Shown one piece after another: positions 28,564 to 38,498 of a DNA stretch of 64,000 nt. Each line of letters opens with the position of its first letter. Positions within the stretch are counted from its first letter, which is position 1. The position numbers and the translations under genes were made by a program. The stretch is taken from positions 248,001-312,000 of the forward strand of contig NC_014533.1 of the NCBI RefSeq assembly GCF_000147335.1, read 5' to 3'. The notes beneath the pieces are model-generated. The model was not told where the DNA came from. It was given only the letters and a program-made list of their open reading frames with translations, and did not search any database. This DNA comes from Gloeothece verrucosa PCC 7822 (GTDB taxonomy: Bacteria; Cyanobacteriota; Cyanobacteriia; Cyanobacteriales; Microcystaceae).

Positions 28564-29302
28564 AATTTTTAAGTGCTTAGTTTTTGTGCTTATTTAAGCA
28601 TAAACATTTTTTATAAAACTTCTATCTGCCAATATACAGATTTTTTGATTTCCTTTTTTTAAGAGGACTTGCTTATATTTACCTATTCAAATAGTAGATT
28701 ATAGCTACACAAAAGGTAGAGGCACAAAGAAAAATTTAGATAAAATTTATAGCTTTTCTCTTTGTAAGTGAATATGAGACAACAAATATAACAATCAGCA
28801 CTCTTGCATGAGGAAAATCATTGTTCTCACTAAATTTCAGCTTTTAAGGCTGTCCAATCCGCCAAAGGCGGTTCTTATAAAGATAAGTTAAAACCTCAAA
28901 CCTAATAATAATCAACTTTTTGCCTCCTGCCTTCTGCTATGGAGTTAACTTTGAGATTGGGTAAGAACGGCTCTTAAAAGGCTTTCAGGCCGTTTATACT
29001 TTGACTCTCCCGTACTTTTAATATAAGGAAAGCTTATAAATTGTAGGGTGGGTTAGGCACACAGATCAATTTGAGAAGCAAGGGATCAGTTCTGAGCCGC
29101 ACCGTAACTGGGCACTAAGTACAGTTATTCTGTGAGTAAACTACAATTCCTACTATCCGAGACGGACGACCAAAGGGAAGAGTACCGCCCTGTTTGGGTA
29201 TCCCTTTTTACCGAGCCGCAAAAATTTTGCTTGTCTTTGCGGAAAAGTTTAAATAGAGATTGTTGTAATCTTTAGTAAAATTAATTAATTCTTGATTTCA
29301 CT
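28564..29302. other. Long intergenic region with repeat remnants and a hairpin
   Basis: About 740 bp without a supported ORF. It contains a ccgcc-aaa-ggcgg hairpin (about 28859-28871), a fragment gttaactttgagattgggtaa (about 28940) related to family A repeats, a gtagggtgggttaggc fragment (about 29043) of a common cyanobacterial palindrome, and the hairpin at 29172-29209. Confidence 0.5.
29172..29209 (+). ncRNA. Candidate small RNA 3' end or terminator hairpin
   Basis: AAAGGGA (29172-29178) pairs with TCCCTTT (29201-29207), and the inner TACC pairs with GGTA next to it. A T-rich tail follows (29205-29209). It is about 95 bp upstream of the secreted-protein gene with no ORF before it. It could therefore terminate a non-coding transcript or act in the leader of that gene. 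Structure is seen in sequence; an RNA is inferred. Confidence 0.3.
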
Positions 29303-29689
29303 ATGACTCAAAAAAGTTTGGCTTTTTATCAAAAGTTTTTTCCCATAGCTTTACTTTCTGGAGCTACCTTTTTGTTTTTTGGAAATCGTGCAACAGCAGA
29401 AACATTAAGAACAAATAATTTTATTGTGACGACGACCAGTCGTTGTGAGGAAGGATACGTCACTTGTAATAATGTTATTTATAACGGAACAGATGTAAGA
29501 ACGGGTGCGTCTATTCAATTAAGAGGTAAAACAATGCACACATCAGGAGTTCATGGAACACCCGGCAGATTCCTTGGTTATGAGTTCCGTAATGGAAATT
29601 ATCGTTATGTAGTTTTAGAAGAAGGCTTATTACAGGTTTATAAAAACGGTAGATTATTAATACAAGAACCCGGAAAATGGATCAATTAA
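29303..29689 (+). CDS. Small secreted protein of unknown function
   Basis: 128 residues. A signal peptide (hydrophobic FFPIALLSGATFLFF, cleavage near ATA/ETLR) is followed by a compact beta-rich mature part of about 95 residues with two Cys (RCEEGYVTC) that could form a disulfide. The ending FRNGNYRYVVLEEGLLQVYK is strand-like. Probably periplasmic or extracellular. Not recognised as a named family. Isolated gene. Confidence 0.6.
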   Translation: MTQKSLAFYQKFFPIALLSGATFLFFGNRATAETLRTNNFIVTTTSRCEEGYVTCNNVIYNGTDVRTGASIQLRGKTMHTSGVHGTPGRFLGYEFRNGNYRYVVLEEGLLQVYKNGRLLIQEPGKWIN

Positions 29690-29920
29690 TTTTTTGTTGG
29701 CGAATTTACCCACATAAAGAGGCTGTCGGTTTGCCTAAAAACGAAAAGTGTAGCTCTTTATCAATTCTGACAACTTGACTAAAATATAGATTCTCGAAAA
29801 CAAGATTCTAGATTTCTACTTTATTAAAAGATTCCTTATTAAGAAGAAGCCGCTTGGGGTGTAGATGCTTGACGTGAGTACCTTCCCGAAGCGGTTCGCT
29901 TTTTGGAAACAATATTGGCT

Positions 29921-30448
29921 TTAAACAGCCCAGTCTCGAGTCGGTGGAATCCATTGATTATTATCAATGCTCCATTTAGCTAATTTAATGCCATGTTCTA
30001 AAAAAATTTTCGGGATAACTGTACAGTCTTCGGTTTTCCCAGAAGATTGATTTAGGGAAATTAAATGGAGAGTAACAGCATTTTCAAGACATTTATTGGG
30101 AAAATTTTGCCACATCTCTACTTCTGTTTCAGTTTTAGCCATTTTTACTTGTGAGATAGTAAAAGATACAAGTGCCTCATACAAAAATTCTCCATCAGGA
30201 GTTAAAGAGTAAGTCTGTGAAGGCATTTTATTGAGAGCTTTTACAGATTTGTGTATGTCAGGAATATTTAGCAATTGTTCGAGCATCTTCAGATCAGTGA
30301 AATCTCTAACCACTGGGTTAGATATCATTTTTCGGAGCATTTTTTTCTTAGCCGCTTTACCCATACCCATCCGACAATAAATGTTTACTGTTCTTCTATT
30401 TACTACCCTATCACTCACCCCGCATAAATGTTTTTTCTCTGCGGACAT
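29921..30448 (-). CDS. Hypothetical protein
   Basis: 175 residues, mostly alpha-helical and charged, without signal peptide or membrane segment. The first 25 residues (HLCGVSDRVVNRRTVNIYC) are unlike the rest, so translation may begin at an internal Met such as MGMGKAAKKK (about residue 27). Nothing in it is recognised. Isolated between long non-coding stretches. Confidence 0.4.
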   Translation of the reverse strand: MSAEKKHLCGVSDRVVNRRTVNIYCRMGMGKAAKKKMLRKMISNPVVRDFTDLKMLEQLLNIPDIHKSVKALNKMPSQTYSLTPDGEFLYEALVSFTISQVKMAKTETEVEMWQNFPNKCLENAVTLHLISLNQSSGKTEDCTVIPKIFLEHGIKLAKWSIDNNQWIPPTRDWAV

Positions 30449-30795
30449 TCTTAGATGAAACAGCGAATAAGGTATATTAGCACTTTGACAAGTATAATGG
30501 TAGCTTATAACTACCAGATTTTTAGCAACAAACTAACTATTTAATTAGAAATGATGCAAAAAAATCAAAAATCGTTTTATTGATCATTATAGCACTGACT
30601 TATTATTAATTGTGTTTATATACTTACACTACTATATATATAGGGTACAGGCTTTGAAAAAATTTTTTGAGTTGACAAAATTTTACATTTCTTAATATTG
30701 TAAGCTTCTTTGATGTCTTGGCTTTGCCGTCCTTGTGGTGATAAGAAAAGCTTATAAGTTGTAGTTGCAGTAGGATCACAGATAAATTTTATTTT
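30449..30795. other. Intergenic region
   Basis: 347 bp, AT-rich. A fragment ttataagttgtagttgcagtaggatcacagat (about 30751-30782) resembles 29035-29070 and is probably repeat debris. No gene seen. Confidence 0.35.
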
Positions 30796-31128
30796 TTAAA
30801 CAAGCAGCCATCGATATAGGCCGAAGCAATCAACACAAACAAAAACTGAAGCCGCATAAATAATCATCGTAATATCTTTATTTAAAATACTGGCAACAAG
30901 CAACTGACTAGAACTCATAGCTAAAAAAACAAAGCCATAACCGCTAAATGTGATTTTAGCCGCTAATAAAATTCCTCCAATTACGGCGCATACACTGCTT
31001 GAAACTCGTAAAAAAATTGATATTTTGTAAAGCGTTTTTATTTTTTTAGTTAAAAAACGATTGACAGTCGCGAGTTTGATTATATTTAAAAATTTCACTT
31101 TTTTAGCACGATTTGTCCAGGTATTCAT
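30796..31128 (-). CDS. Small membrane protein of unknown function
   Basis: 110 residues. A basic N-terminus is followed by three hydrophobic segments (about residues 45-60, 64-82 and 86-108), so probably an inner- or thylakoid-membrane protein with a positive cytoplasmic start. No family recognised and no operon partner. Confidence 0.5.
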   Translation of the reverse strand: MNTWTNRAKKVKFLNIIKLATVNRFLTKKIKTLYKISIFLRVSSSVCAVIGGILLAAKITFSGYGFVFLAMSSSQLLVASILNKDITMIIYAASVFVCVDCFGLYRWLLV

Positions 31129-31863
31129 TTTAATTACTTTTATTTATATCGTATTTTTATCTAAGTAATTATAGGCTATTTCAAGTAATTTTACTAGGAT
31201 TAATATCACTAAAAACCTGTGATTTTTATCATTACAAAAACTCTTATTTTGTGTTAATAAAAGCGAGGTTTAATTTAAATATTCACCTATTTATATATGT
31301 CAAACAAGTTTTCCGCCCTCATAATATTCAAAAAAGTTTATAAATCGTCTTAGAATGGACGGGCCTAGGAGTTACGCACTAAAAACTTAAAATAATGATT
31401 TCATGTCCGAAGTGAGTCCCGAGCGAAGCGAAGGACCGCGAATCATCTCAAACCCTGATTTTTTCATCACAGTGCGTAAGTCCTAGGGCAGATAATTTTA
31501 ATGATTAGAAAGTAAATTTTTAGCCGCGCCGGAACCGGGCAGGGTGTATTTTGTATATATGTGAACATTTTTTTCCACAATGGCGAAAGAGCCGAACTGA
31601 AAACCTTTCTTTCTGCTTACTCCCGACTCTCTAACCTTAGAGTTAACTGTAATGATGTCCAAATATTTAATGGCTTTGAGCTATGCCCACGTACTTATTC
31701 AAGGAAAAGTTCACAAACACTTCATATAAGCTTCATATAAGCTTGAGAATTTTAGATTTTATTACAAATTATATAGTTTTAGTATTAAATTATATAAACA
31801 AACTATATTATAAAATTAATCATAAATTTATCTCTTTATTTTTGGGTTTTAAATAAACTTAAA
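31129..31863. other. Long intergenic region upstream of the NB-ARC/WD40 gene
   Basis: 735 bp with no ORF. It contains the family B repeat (31366-31485), a decayed repeat around 31518-31580 related to 4508-4570, a family A fragment (agttaactgtaatgatgtccaa at about 31641), and a direct repeat (cttcatataag twice, about 31720-31741). The last 100 bp are extremely AT-rich and should contain the promoter. Confidence 0.5.
31366..31485. repeat. Family B MITE-like palindromic repeat
   Basis: 120 bp bounded by TAGGAGTTACGCAC and GTGCGTAAGTCCTA. The interior has gagcgaagcgaagga and atctcaaaccctgat, shared with the copies at 21374 and 35655. Confidence 0.75.
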
Positions 31864-34800
31864 ATGCCACGCAAAAACTTTGGCCCTACCGTAAAAAAAC
31901 GAGCAAAGTACCTAGTCAAACTTTTATTAAATTACGCAGTTGACTATCCCTTTAACAAAAAGGGAATTTCTAATTTAGAATTAAGATGGGAAGAAGAGTT
32001 AGATAACAATAACTCAGTCAAATTAGTTGTTAAAACTAAAGTAATAGCCCTCGAACACCTGACAAAAACCGGGGGTGAACCATTAAATAAAACTTATATT
32101 ATAGAAGTTCTTAAAACTTTGAAAAGCTTAAATTTTTTAATTGATAACCGAGTCAAGCGGCAGGGAAAAGAAGATTGGTTATTTACTTTAAACCTGTGGA
32201 GTCGGGACCAAGAAAAAAATTTAGAACTATTAGATACAGAGTGGGAAAAACAAAAATTAAATCAAGGAAAAATTCAAGTCTATCAAGATTGGGCAGATGC
32301 ACCTTTTCATCCAAATTTTTACGGACGAGAAATTGAACTTTCCCTTCTTAAGCAATGGGTTATTGAAGATCAGTGTTGCTTAGTAGGAATTTTAGGCATA
32401 AGTGGTGTAGGTAAAACTACTTTATCAATTAAATTGGGAAAAGGAGGAATAGGAAAAACTGACCTCAGTTTAAAACTAGCGCAAGAAATCCAAGATGAGT
32501 TTGAATATATTGTATGGCGTTCACTTCGTAATGCACCGTTACTGACAACTCTCATAGCAGACTTATTAAAATTTTTATCCAATCAACAAGAAATTAATCT
32601 AGAAAACAGTTTAGAAGAGCAATTTTCAAAACTCGTCGAGCATTTGCGCTCTCATCGCTGCCTACTTATTTTAGATAATGTCGAAACTATTTTACAAACT
32701 GGGCCAGAGGGTCAAGAATACCGTCCTGGATATGGTGAATACAGCGAATTATTCCAATTAATAGCTCTATCATCTCATCAAAGTTGTTTAATATTAACAA
32801 GTCGGGAAAAACCTGAAAATTTGGCTAGACTAGCAGGGCAAAATAAACCAGTACGTTTTCTCGAATTAAAAGGATTAGACTATTTAAATGGAAAAAAGAT
32901 TTTTACAGATATTGAAAATTTTACAGGTACCGATGCTGAATGGCAAAAAATAATCGAATTTTATGATGGTAACCCTCTAGCTTTAGAACTTGCTGCCCAT
33001 CATATTAAAGACTGTTATGGAAATAATATTTCAGTTTTTTTACAGCAAGGAAAACCCATCTTCGAGCATCTTAATCATTTATTAAACTGGCATTTTGAGC
33101 GCCTGAAAGAAAATGAAAAAGAGGTTTTATACTGGTTAGCAATTAATCGTAAACCCGTCTCTATAATAGACTTAAAAGAAGACTTGATTACGGTAGAAAC
33201 GCAAAATAATTTAGCTTCGATTATTCAATCTATACAAAATAAATTTTCTCTAGAAAGAAACCAAAATAAACAGGAGCTAAAGTTTACTCTTCAACCAGTT
33301 TTGATGGAATTTATTACTGAAAATTTTATTAATAATTTTTGTCAAAATCTCACGTCAACCGAAGTTAATTTTGAGTTTTGCAATAAATATATTTTAGTCA
33401 AGTCTCAAGCTAAAGATTATATCAAATTTACGCAAAATTGTTTAATTCTTAAACCAATAGTTGAGTCTTTAATTATCAAATTTCAAGGACAAAAAAATCT
33501 AGAAAATTTTTTAAAACATATTAAAGAGCAAATTCAAGCGCGAATGCCTTTACAAATAGGCTATATGGCCAGTAACATCCTCAATTTATTTAACGAATTA
33601 AAAACCGATTTGCGGGGTTACGACTTTTCTAACTTAACAATTTGGCAAGCCGATTTACAACAAATGCACTTAGTAGGCGTAAATTTCACTAACTCGGATT
33701 TAAGTAAATCAACATTTCCTCAAATTTTTAGTAATATTATTACTGTAGCAGTTAGCCCAGACGGAAAATTTTTAGCAACCGGAGATGCTAAAGGAGAAAT
33801 ACTTCTTTGGGATTTAGTAAATAGACAACAAATATTTACTTTTAAAGGACATACAAATTATGTTAATAAAATCCAATTTAATACAAATAGTAATAAAATG
33901 GCTAGTTGTAGTAGTGACTATACAATAAAATTGTGGGATGTGACCACAGGGCGATGTCTTAAAACATTACGGGGACACAAAAATCGCGTTTCAGATTTAG
34001 CTTTTAGCCGCGATGAGCAAATTTTAGTGAGTGGTAGTGGCGATGGAACGATTAAATTATGGGATATGAATCAAAACACTATAATACAAACACTGCCAAT
34101 GAAAAGCGGCATCAGAAAAGTAATTTTTCATCCCAGCGAAGAAAACATTTTAATAATCGCTCATGAAAATGGAACTATTCAACAATGGGACTTAGCAGAA
34201 AATAAATGTATAATGCATATTTTAGCTCATTCAGGGCCAATTTTTTCCTTAGTTCTAAGCCACGATTATCAAACTTTAGTTAGTGGAAGCGGAGATTTTA
34301 CTATTAAATTTTGGAATATTAATAGCGGTAAATCTTTAAAAGTTTTATCAGGACATACCGGAGCAATACTAGACCTAGCTTTTAGCGATGAATCTAAAAT
34401 TTTAGCCAGTGCAAGCGATGATAAAACAATTAGATTATGGCATTTTGATACTTGGGAAAACTTCCAAACTTTAATGGGACATACAGGTAAAGTTCAATCA
34501 ATTGTTTTTAGTCAAGATAATCAAATACTTATTAGTGGGAGTAATGACAGAACCGTTAAGCTATGGGAAATTCAAAATGGAAATTGTGCCCTCACTTTAT
34601 CAGGTTATACAAACTCCCATACATCTATTGCTTTTAATCCTAATGCCCAAATTTTAGCCAGTGGAGCTAATGATGGGCGGCTCAGATTATGGTGGGTTAC
34701 TTCTGGGCAATGCTTTAAAACACTCAAGGGGCATGATAGTCAAATAGAAGCACTAGCTTTTAGCCCCAATGGCCAAATTTTAGCCTCTGGAGATGCAAAT

Positions 34801-35604
34801 GGAATGATTAAAATTTGGGATATTAAAACTTACGAATGTTTGCAAAATTTATCAGGTTATCCTGATGAGCATACTAATACAGTCTGGATGATCACATTCA
34901 GTGATGATAATCTCATTTTAGCCAGTGCAAGTGCTGACTGTACGGTAAAAATTTGGGAAGTATTGAGTGGGGAATGCCTTAATACTTTTAAACATTCAAG
35001 TGGTGTCTGGTCTGTGGCTATTTCACCTGATAGAGAAACATTAATTAGTAGTTGCCATGATGGAACAGTCAGTTTATGGAATCTCAACTCAGGAAAAAAA
35101 ATTAAAACTTTAAAAGTTCATAAAGGACAAGTATTCACCTTAGTTTTTAGCCAAGATAAAAAAACCTTAATTAGTGCTGGCAATGATTCTACTGTTAAAT
35201 TATTGGATGCTAAAACGGGAAAATGTATTAAGTCAATTAAAGGGTTCGATGATGAAGTTTTAGCCGTTGCCGAAAAAAATGCTCAAATTTTGGTCAGTGA
35301 TAGTAGCCTTAATCGTCCTGAAATTAAAATTCGGGATTTAATGACAGGAAAATGGCTTTCTCCCTTAATTGGACATACTAAAGGGATTTGGTCAATTATT
35401 TTTAGTATTGATGGGGAAAAGGCAGCGAGTACCAGCCACGATGAAACTATTAGAATTTGGGATATTGAAACAGGAAATTGTTTACAAGTATTAAAAGTTG
35501 AAAAACTTTATGAAAACATGAATATCACTAATATTAAAGGTTTAACTGAAGCTCAAAAAGTTAATTTAAAAGCGATGGGTGCTGTAGAAAATTTTTGCCG
35601 ATAA
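31864..35604 (+). CDS. NB-ARC/STAND NTPase with 14 WD40 repeats
   Basis: 1246 residues. Residues 1-130 are a helical N-terminal domain, probably a signalling or effector-associated module. The NB-ARC NTPase (about 150-460) has GREIEL, Walker A, RCLLILDNVE (Walker B), LILTSRE (sensor) and GNPLALEL. Helical repeats and a short pentapeptide-like stretch (YDFSNLTIWQADLQQ) follow. Fourteen WD40 units (about 620-1215, typical ends IKLWD) should make two seven-bladed propellers. Walker A appears twice in tandem (GISGVGKTT about residues 178-186; GKGGIGKTD about 193-201), an unusual small duplication. STAND proteins act as regulated switches in signalling, defence or cell death; ligand and output are unknown here. 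Confidence 0.85.
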   Translation: MPRKNFGPTVKKRAKYLVKLLLNYAVDYPFNKKGISNLELRWEEELDNNNSVKLVVKTKVIALEHLTKTGGEPLNKTYIIEVLKTLKSLNFLIDNRVKRQGKEDWLFTLNLWSRDQEKNLELLDTEWEKQKLNQGKIQVYQDWADAPFHPNFYGREIELSLLKQWVIEDQCCLVGILGISGVGKTTLSIKLGKGGIGKTDLSLKLAQEIQDEFEYIVWRSLRNAPLLTTLIADLLKFLSNQQEINLENSLEEQFSKLVEHLRSHRCLLILDNVETILQTGPEGQEYRPGYGEYSELFQLIALSSHQSCLILTSREKPENLARLAGQNKPVRFLELKGLDYLNGKKIFTDIENFTGTDAEWQKIIEFYDGNPLALELAAHHIKDCYGNNISVFLQQGKPIFEHLNHLLNWHFERLKENEKEVLYWLAINRKPVSIIDLKEDLITVETQNNLASIIQSIQNKFSLERNQNKQELKFTLQPVLMEFITENFINNFCQNLTSTEVNFEFCNKYILVKSQAKDYIKFTQNCLILKPIVESLIIKFQGQKNLENFLKHIKEQIQARMPLQIGYMASNILNLFNELKTDLRGYDFSNLTIWQADLQQMHLVGVNFTNSDLSKSTFPQIFSNIITVAVSPDGKFLATGDAKGEILLWDLVNRQQIFTFKGHTNYVNKIQFNTNSNKMASCSSDYTIKLWDVTTGRCLKTLRGHKNRVSDLAFSRDEQILVSGSGDGTIKLWDMNQNTIIQTLPMKSGIRKVIFHPSEENILIIAHENGTIQQWDLAENKCIMHILAHSGPIFSLVLSHDYQTLVSGSGDFTIKFWNINSGKSLKVLSGHTGAILDLAFSDESKILASASDDKTIRLWHFDTWENFQTLMGHTGKVQSIVFSQDNQILISGSNDRTVKLWEIQNGNCALTLSGYTNSHTSIAFNPNAQILASGANDGRLRLWWVTSGQCFKTLKGHDSQIEALAFSPNGQILASGDANGMIKIWDIKTYECLQNLSGYPDEHTNTVWMITFSDDNLILASASADCTVKIWEVLSGECLNTFKHSSGVWSVAISPDRETLISSCHDGTVSLWNLNSGKKIKTLKVHKGQVFTLVFSQDKKTLISAGNDSTVKLLDAKTGKCIKSIKGFDDEVLAVAEKNAQILVSDSSLNRPEIKIRDLMTGKWLSPLIGHTKGIWSIIFSIDGEKAASTSHDETIRIWDIETGNCLQVLKVEKLYENMNITNIKGLTEAQKVNLKAMGAVENFCR

Positions 35605-35654
35605 ATTTGCTCAAAGAGAAAATTAAAAACCGATCACCTTGACTATTTTCTATA

Positions 35655-35729
35655 TGTCATCCTGAGCCTTGCGAAGGATCGCGGACAATCTCAAACCCTA
35701 ATGATTTCGTGGAGAGTGTGTAAGTCCTA
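35655..35729. repeat. Partial family B repeat
   Basis: Only the right part is present: gcgaaggatcgcgga, aatctcaaaccctaatga and the terminal gtgtgtaagtccta. The left inverted end is missing. Confidence 0.6.
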
Positions 35730-35734
35730 ATATT

Positions 35735-35796
35735 GTAGGTTGGATAACAAAACTTAGCTGTTATTTTGGGCTTCGCTGTAGCTCAAACCAACCTAC
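35735..35796. repeat. Palindromic element GTAGGTTGG...CCAACCTAC
   Basis: A 9-bp perfect inverted repeat (35735-35743 and 35788-35796) encloses about 44 bp with gcttcgctgtagctc. This kind of short palindrome is common between cyanobacterial genes. It sits between two convergent genes and could act as a two-way terminator. Confidence 0.6.
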
Positions 35797-35811
35797 TGTA
35801 CTAACTTCTGC

Positions 35812-38052
35812 CTAACCTGAATACTCGTTGATAAAATTCACCAAAGCATCATATTTAGGCGAACCCGTCTGTTCAAGATTTTCTAAAGCTCCCCAACTGC
35901 CAAACTTGCCCGGTATAGCTACATCAGCAAACTGCATAAACAAGTCCCCACCTAAAACTTGATACCATTGAGTCAATAGTTCATTATATAAAGCTCCCAT
36001 ACGAGGATCTCGGTTAGCATTAACAAAAAGGTTAGTAATTGCCTGATTATTTTCAATTCCTTTAGTACCGACTAAACTCTGCCCACCTTCATAGGCTACC
36101 AGTGGAAGATTAGAGTTTTGAGAAATTTTGCGCCATTGGGGAGCAACTGACGAAAGTGCAGGTAAACGTTGATTTAAGCTTGGACTGGTTAAAACATTGG
36201 CCTGTGTTAATTCTTGAAATAGTTTATTGTATCCACCGTCTGCTTCATTGTTGATCCAATTAAGTACCTGTGTTGAATTCGCTGGTGAGCCTATGTCTCT
36301 TCCTAAATAAGGATTCAAGCCAATCACATCAAGAGAGTCTCCTGCATAGGGTAGTGCTTGTGTTGCTGAAGAAGGATTGACATATTGAGCCTCGAGTACG
36401 CCAATTAAGCGATCTTTATCAGCGCCAAAAACATTATCCCAAAGATCAGCAATATGGGTGGCCACTTGTGCATAGGTTTGATAAACATTTAGCGTGGGCG
36501 AAAGACTCTCAACATAATGATAGGGAGCAAAGCCCGCATTCCAGACTTCATTAGCGTATTGAATATAAACCTTTAATCCAGGCTCAAGATGATCTCTAAC
36601 ATATTCGGCAAATTGAGTCACATAATCATCACTAGCCAAATATGGTATGGTAAACCAAGGATTAGCATCCAAACGATTAGCTAATTCCACCATCACTTCT
36701 ACTGGCGCGCCAGATGTCCATCGCGCATCGTCTAGGGTAGGGCGATCACTCCATTGGCTATCCTTAACGTCGTTGGGCTTCATCCAATCCATAAAGCGAA
36801 GAGTGCTAAATGGGTCGATTTTTTCGAGAAATTTGGGATTAAATACGTTTTGAGAGTAGGTGAACTCCTCCTCTATGGGCACTATATGGATATTTCTGAG
36901 ATAATTACCAGTATTGTTGGGATCAGTGGCAGTTATTTTTAAAGAAATACCTCCTCCCGTTGGCGTGACGTTAATCACATCCCTACCAAGAGTAGAAGCG
37001 GCTACATTTTTTTTGGCATCCCCTCCGTAAACGAGAGTACCCTCTCCTTCATAGAGAACCACATATTGGCCTCCAGTATATTTACCATTTATGGATGTGT
37101 TGATAAGAGTCCCAACGCTATCGAATTTTTGAGAAGTTCCAGTGCCTTTTAGAGACTTCACCCATCCATGTTCATCTAAATTTAATAAGTTTTGTTCCTC
37201 TGTATTAAATACAGTTGATGTTTGGGTTATCCAATTTGAAGAAGAACGAAATAAATCGAGAAAAGGCACTTGAGATGAATAATAACGAATACTTGAAAGA
37301 TTCGTACCAATGGAAGCGGTTTTAACATTCACAGAAACTGTGCCCGTATCAGTACCACCTTTGCCATCACTGATGGTATAATCAAAACTCGCTTGTCCTT
37401 TAAAATCGGTGTCGGGTGTAAAAATTACATTTCCCAGTCCATCTAAGACAGCACTACCGCCAAGCACACTCTTAACTGAAGTTAAACTAAGGCTGTCGCC
37501 ATCAACATCAGTATCATTAGATAAAAGACTGGAAATCTTGAAAGTTAGAGGCTTGTTGATTAATGTTGTACCTTGATCGTCCACAGCTAGTGGTTTACTA
37601 TTTTCATAAATTCGCACATTCGAGAATATACTCTCTGCCGTTGGAGTAGGACGGTCATCATCATTAATAAACAGTAACTTAGACCAATTTCCTGTGTAAA
37701 ACTGCCCTACCGGAATTTGATAAACTTTTTTACTGCCTGCACTGCTAGAATAGTTATTAAAATCATTTCGTCCCCAATCCTGCGTGCCATAAAGACGAAA
37801 GGATTGATCAGGGGTTTCTTGAGCATCATTCTCAAAAGCAATACCGTGAATTTCTCCTTGCGCTGTACTCTGAAACTCGAATTTTAAAATAGTATTAGAA
37901 GTAATAGTATAAGGAAGATTGATAGATTTCCAGCCATTTCCTACAATTTTTAGGCTTTTTCCATCTGACGATACAGTGACTGTAGATTTGATGTCTTGAG
38001 AGGAGTTAAAAGGTGAGATCTGATAATTCTTGAAGTTGATGTCGATTGCCAT
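35812..38052 (-). CDS. Carbohydrate-binding-like, cadherin-like and GH-A-like extracellular protein
   Basis: 746 residues, paralogue of the 21625-23424 protein with an added N-terminal domain. Residues about 1-155 form a beta-sandwich-like unit (LKFEFQSTAQGEIHGIAFEN, LFINDDDRPT, SNVRIYEN) of the type found attached to carbohydrate-active enzymes. Residues about 155-250 are a cadherin-like unit (LSNDTDVDGDSLSL). The remainder is the GH-like barrel with YANEVWN and LVAYEGGQ carrying the two candidate catalytic Glu. No signal peptide. Inferred to act on the organism's own or a neighbour's polysaccharide. Confidence 0.7.
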   Translation of the reverse strand: MAIDINFKNYQISPFNSSQDIKSTVTVSSDGKSLKIVGNGWKSINLPYTITSNTILKFEFQSTAQGEIHGIAFENDAQETPDQSFRLYGTQDWGRNDFNNYSSSAGSKKVYQIPVGQFYTGNWSKLLFINDDDRPTPTAESIFSNVRIYENSKPLAVDDQGTTLINKPLTFKISSLLSNDTDVDGDSLSLTSVKSVLGGSAVLDGLGNVIFTPDTDFKGQASFDYTISDGKGGTDTGTVSVNVKTASIGTNLSSIRYYSSQVPFLDLFRSSSNWITQTSTVFNTEEQNLLNLDEHGWVKSLKGTGTSQKFDSVGTLINTSINGKYTGGQYVVLYEGEGTLVYGGDAKKNVAASTLGRDVINVTPTGGGISLKITATDPNNTGNYLRNIHIVPIEEEFTYSQNVFNPKFLEKIDPFSTLRFMDWMKPNDVKDSQWSDRPTLDDARWTSGAPVEVMVELANRLDANPWFTIPYLASDDYVTQFAEYVRDHLEPGLKVYIQYANEVWNAGFAPYHYVESLSPTLNVYQTYAQVATHIADLWDNVFGADKDRLIGVLEAQYVNPSSATQALPYAGDSLDVIGLNPYLGRDIGSPANSTQVLNWINNEADGGYNKLFQELTQANVLTSPSLNQRLPALSSVAPQWRKISQNSNLPLVAYEGGQSLVGTKGIENNQAITNLFVNANRDPRMGALYNELLTQWYQVLGGDLFMQFADVAIPGKFGSWGALENLEQTGSPKYDALVNFINEYSG

Positions 38053-38498
38053 AATGATAATTTGCTTTTAGACATTAATTTTTAGACAGGATAGGAGTTT
38101 GAAGTTATGTCCTGCAAGTCCATAAAACTTTTGTTAAAAATTCTTTTCGCTTTTTTCAAATTGAAGACAGAAATTTTAACTAAGTGATGGGCTTTATTAA
38201 CATAAGCTATAGTGTTTAAATAGTCAAGACCCCTGAGAGAGATTTTTAAAAGTGACAATATTTTAAGGAATAAAATCTAAAAGTGATTATAATAACGTTT
38301 AATCAATTATTTGTATTAATTACCATGTTTTAACAAAATAATCAATGAATTTGCTTAATTTTTGACAATTATAAATTTTTCGCTTGACTCGTCCGCTTGT
38401 CAAGAACAATCATCTATAAAAAGATAGATGGCAGGTACTTTTCTATACTTAAAATATTGAAGAATAGTCCTATTATCTAAGCAGACACAGCAAAAATC
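38053..38498. other. Divergent intergenic region with two adjacent hairpins
   Basis: 446 bp between divergently transcribed genes. CTTGAC...GTCAAG (38383-38404) and CATCTAT...ATAGATG (38411-38430, 7-bp perfect stem, 6-nt loop) lie side by side about 70-115 bp upstream of the pentapeptide gene. They may be leader structures or operator sites. The rest is AT-rich without ORFs. Confidence 0.45.
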
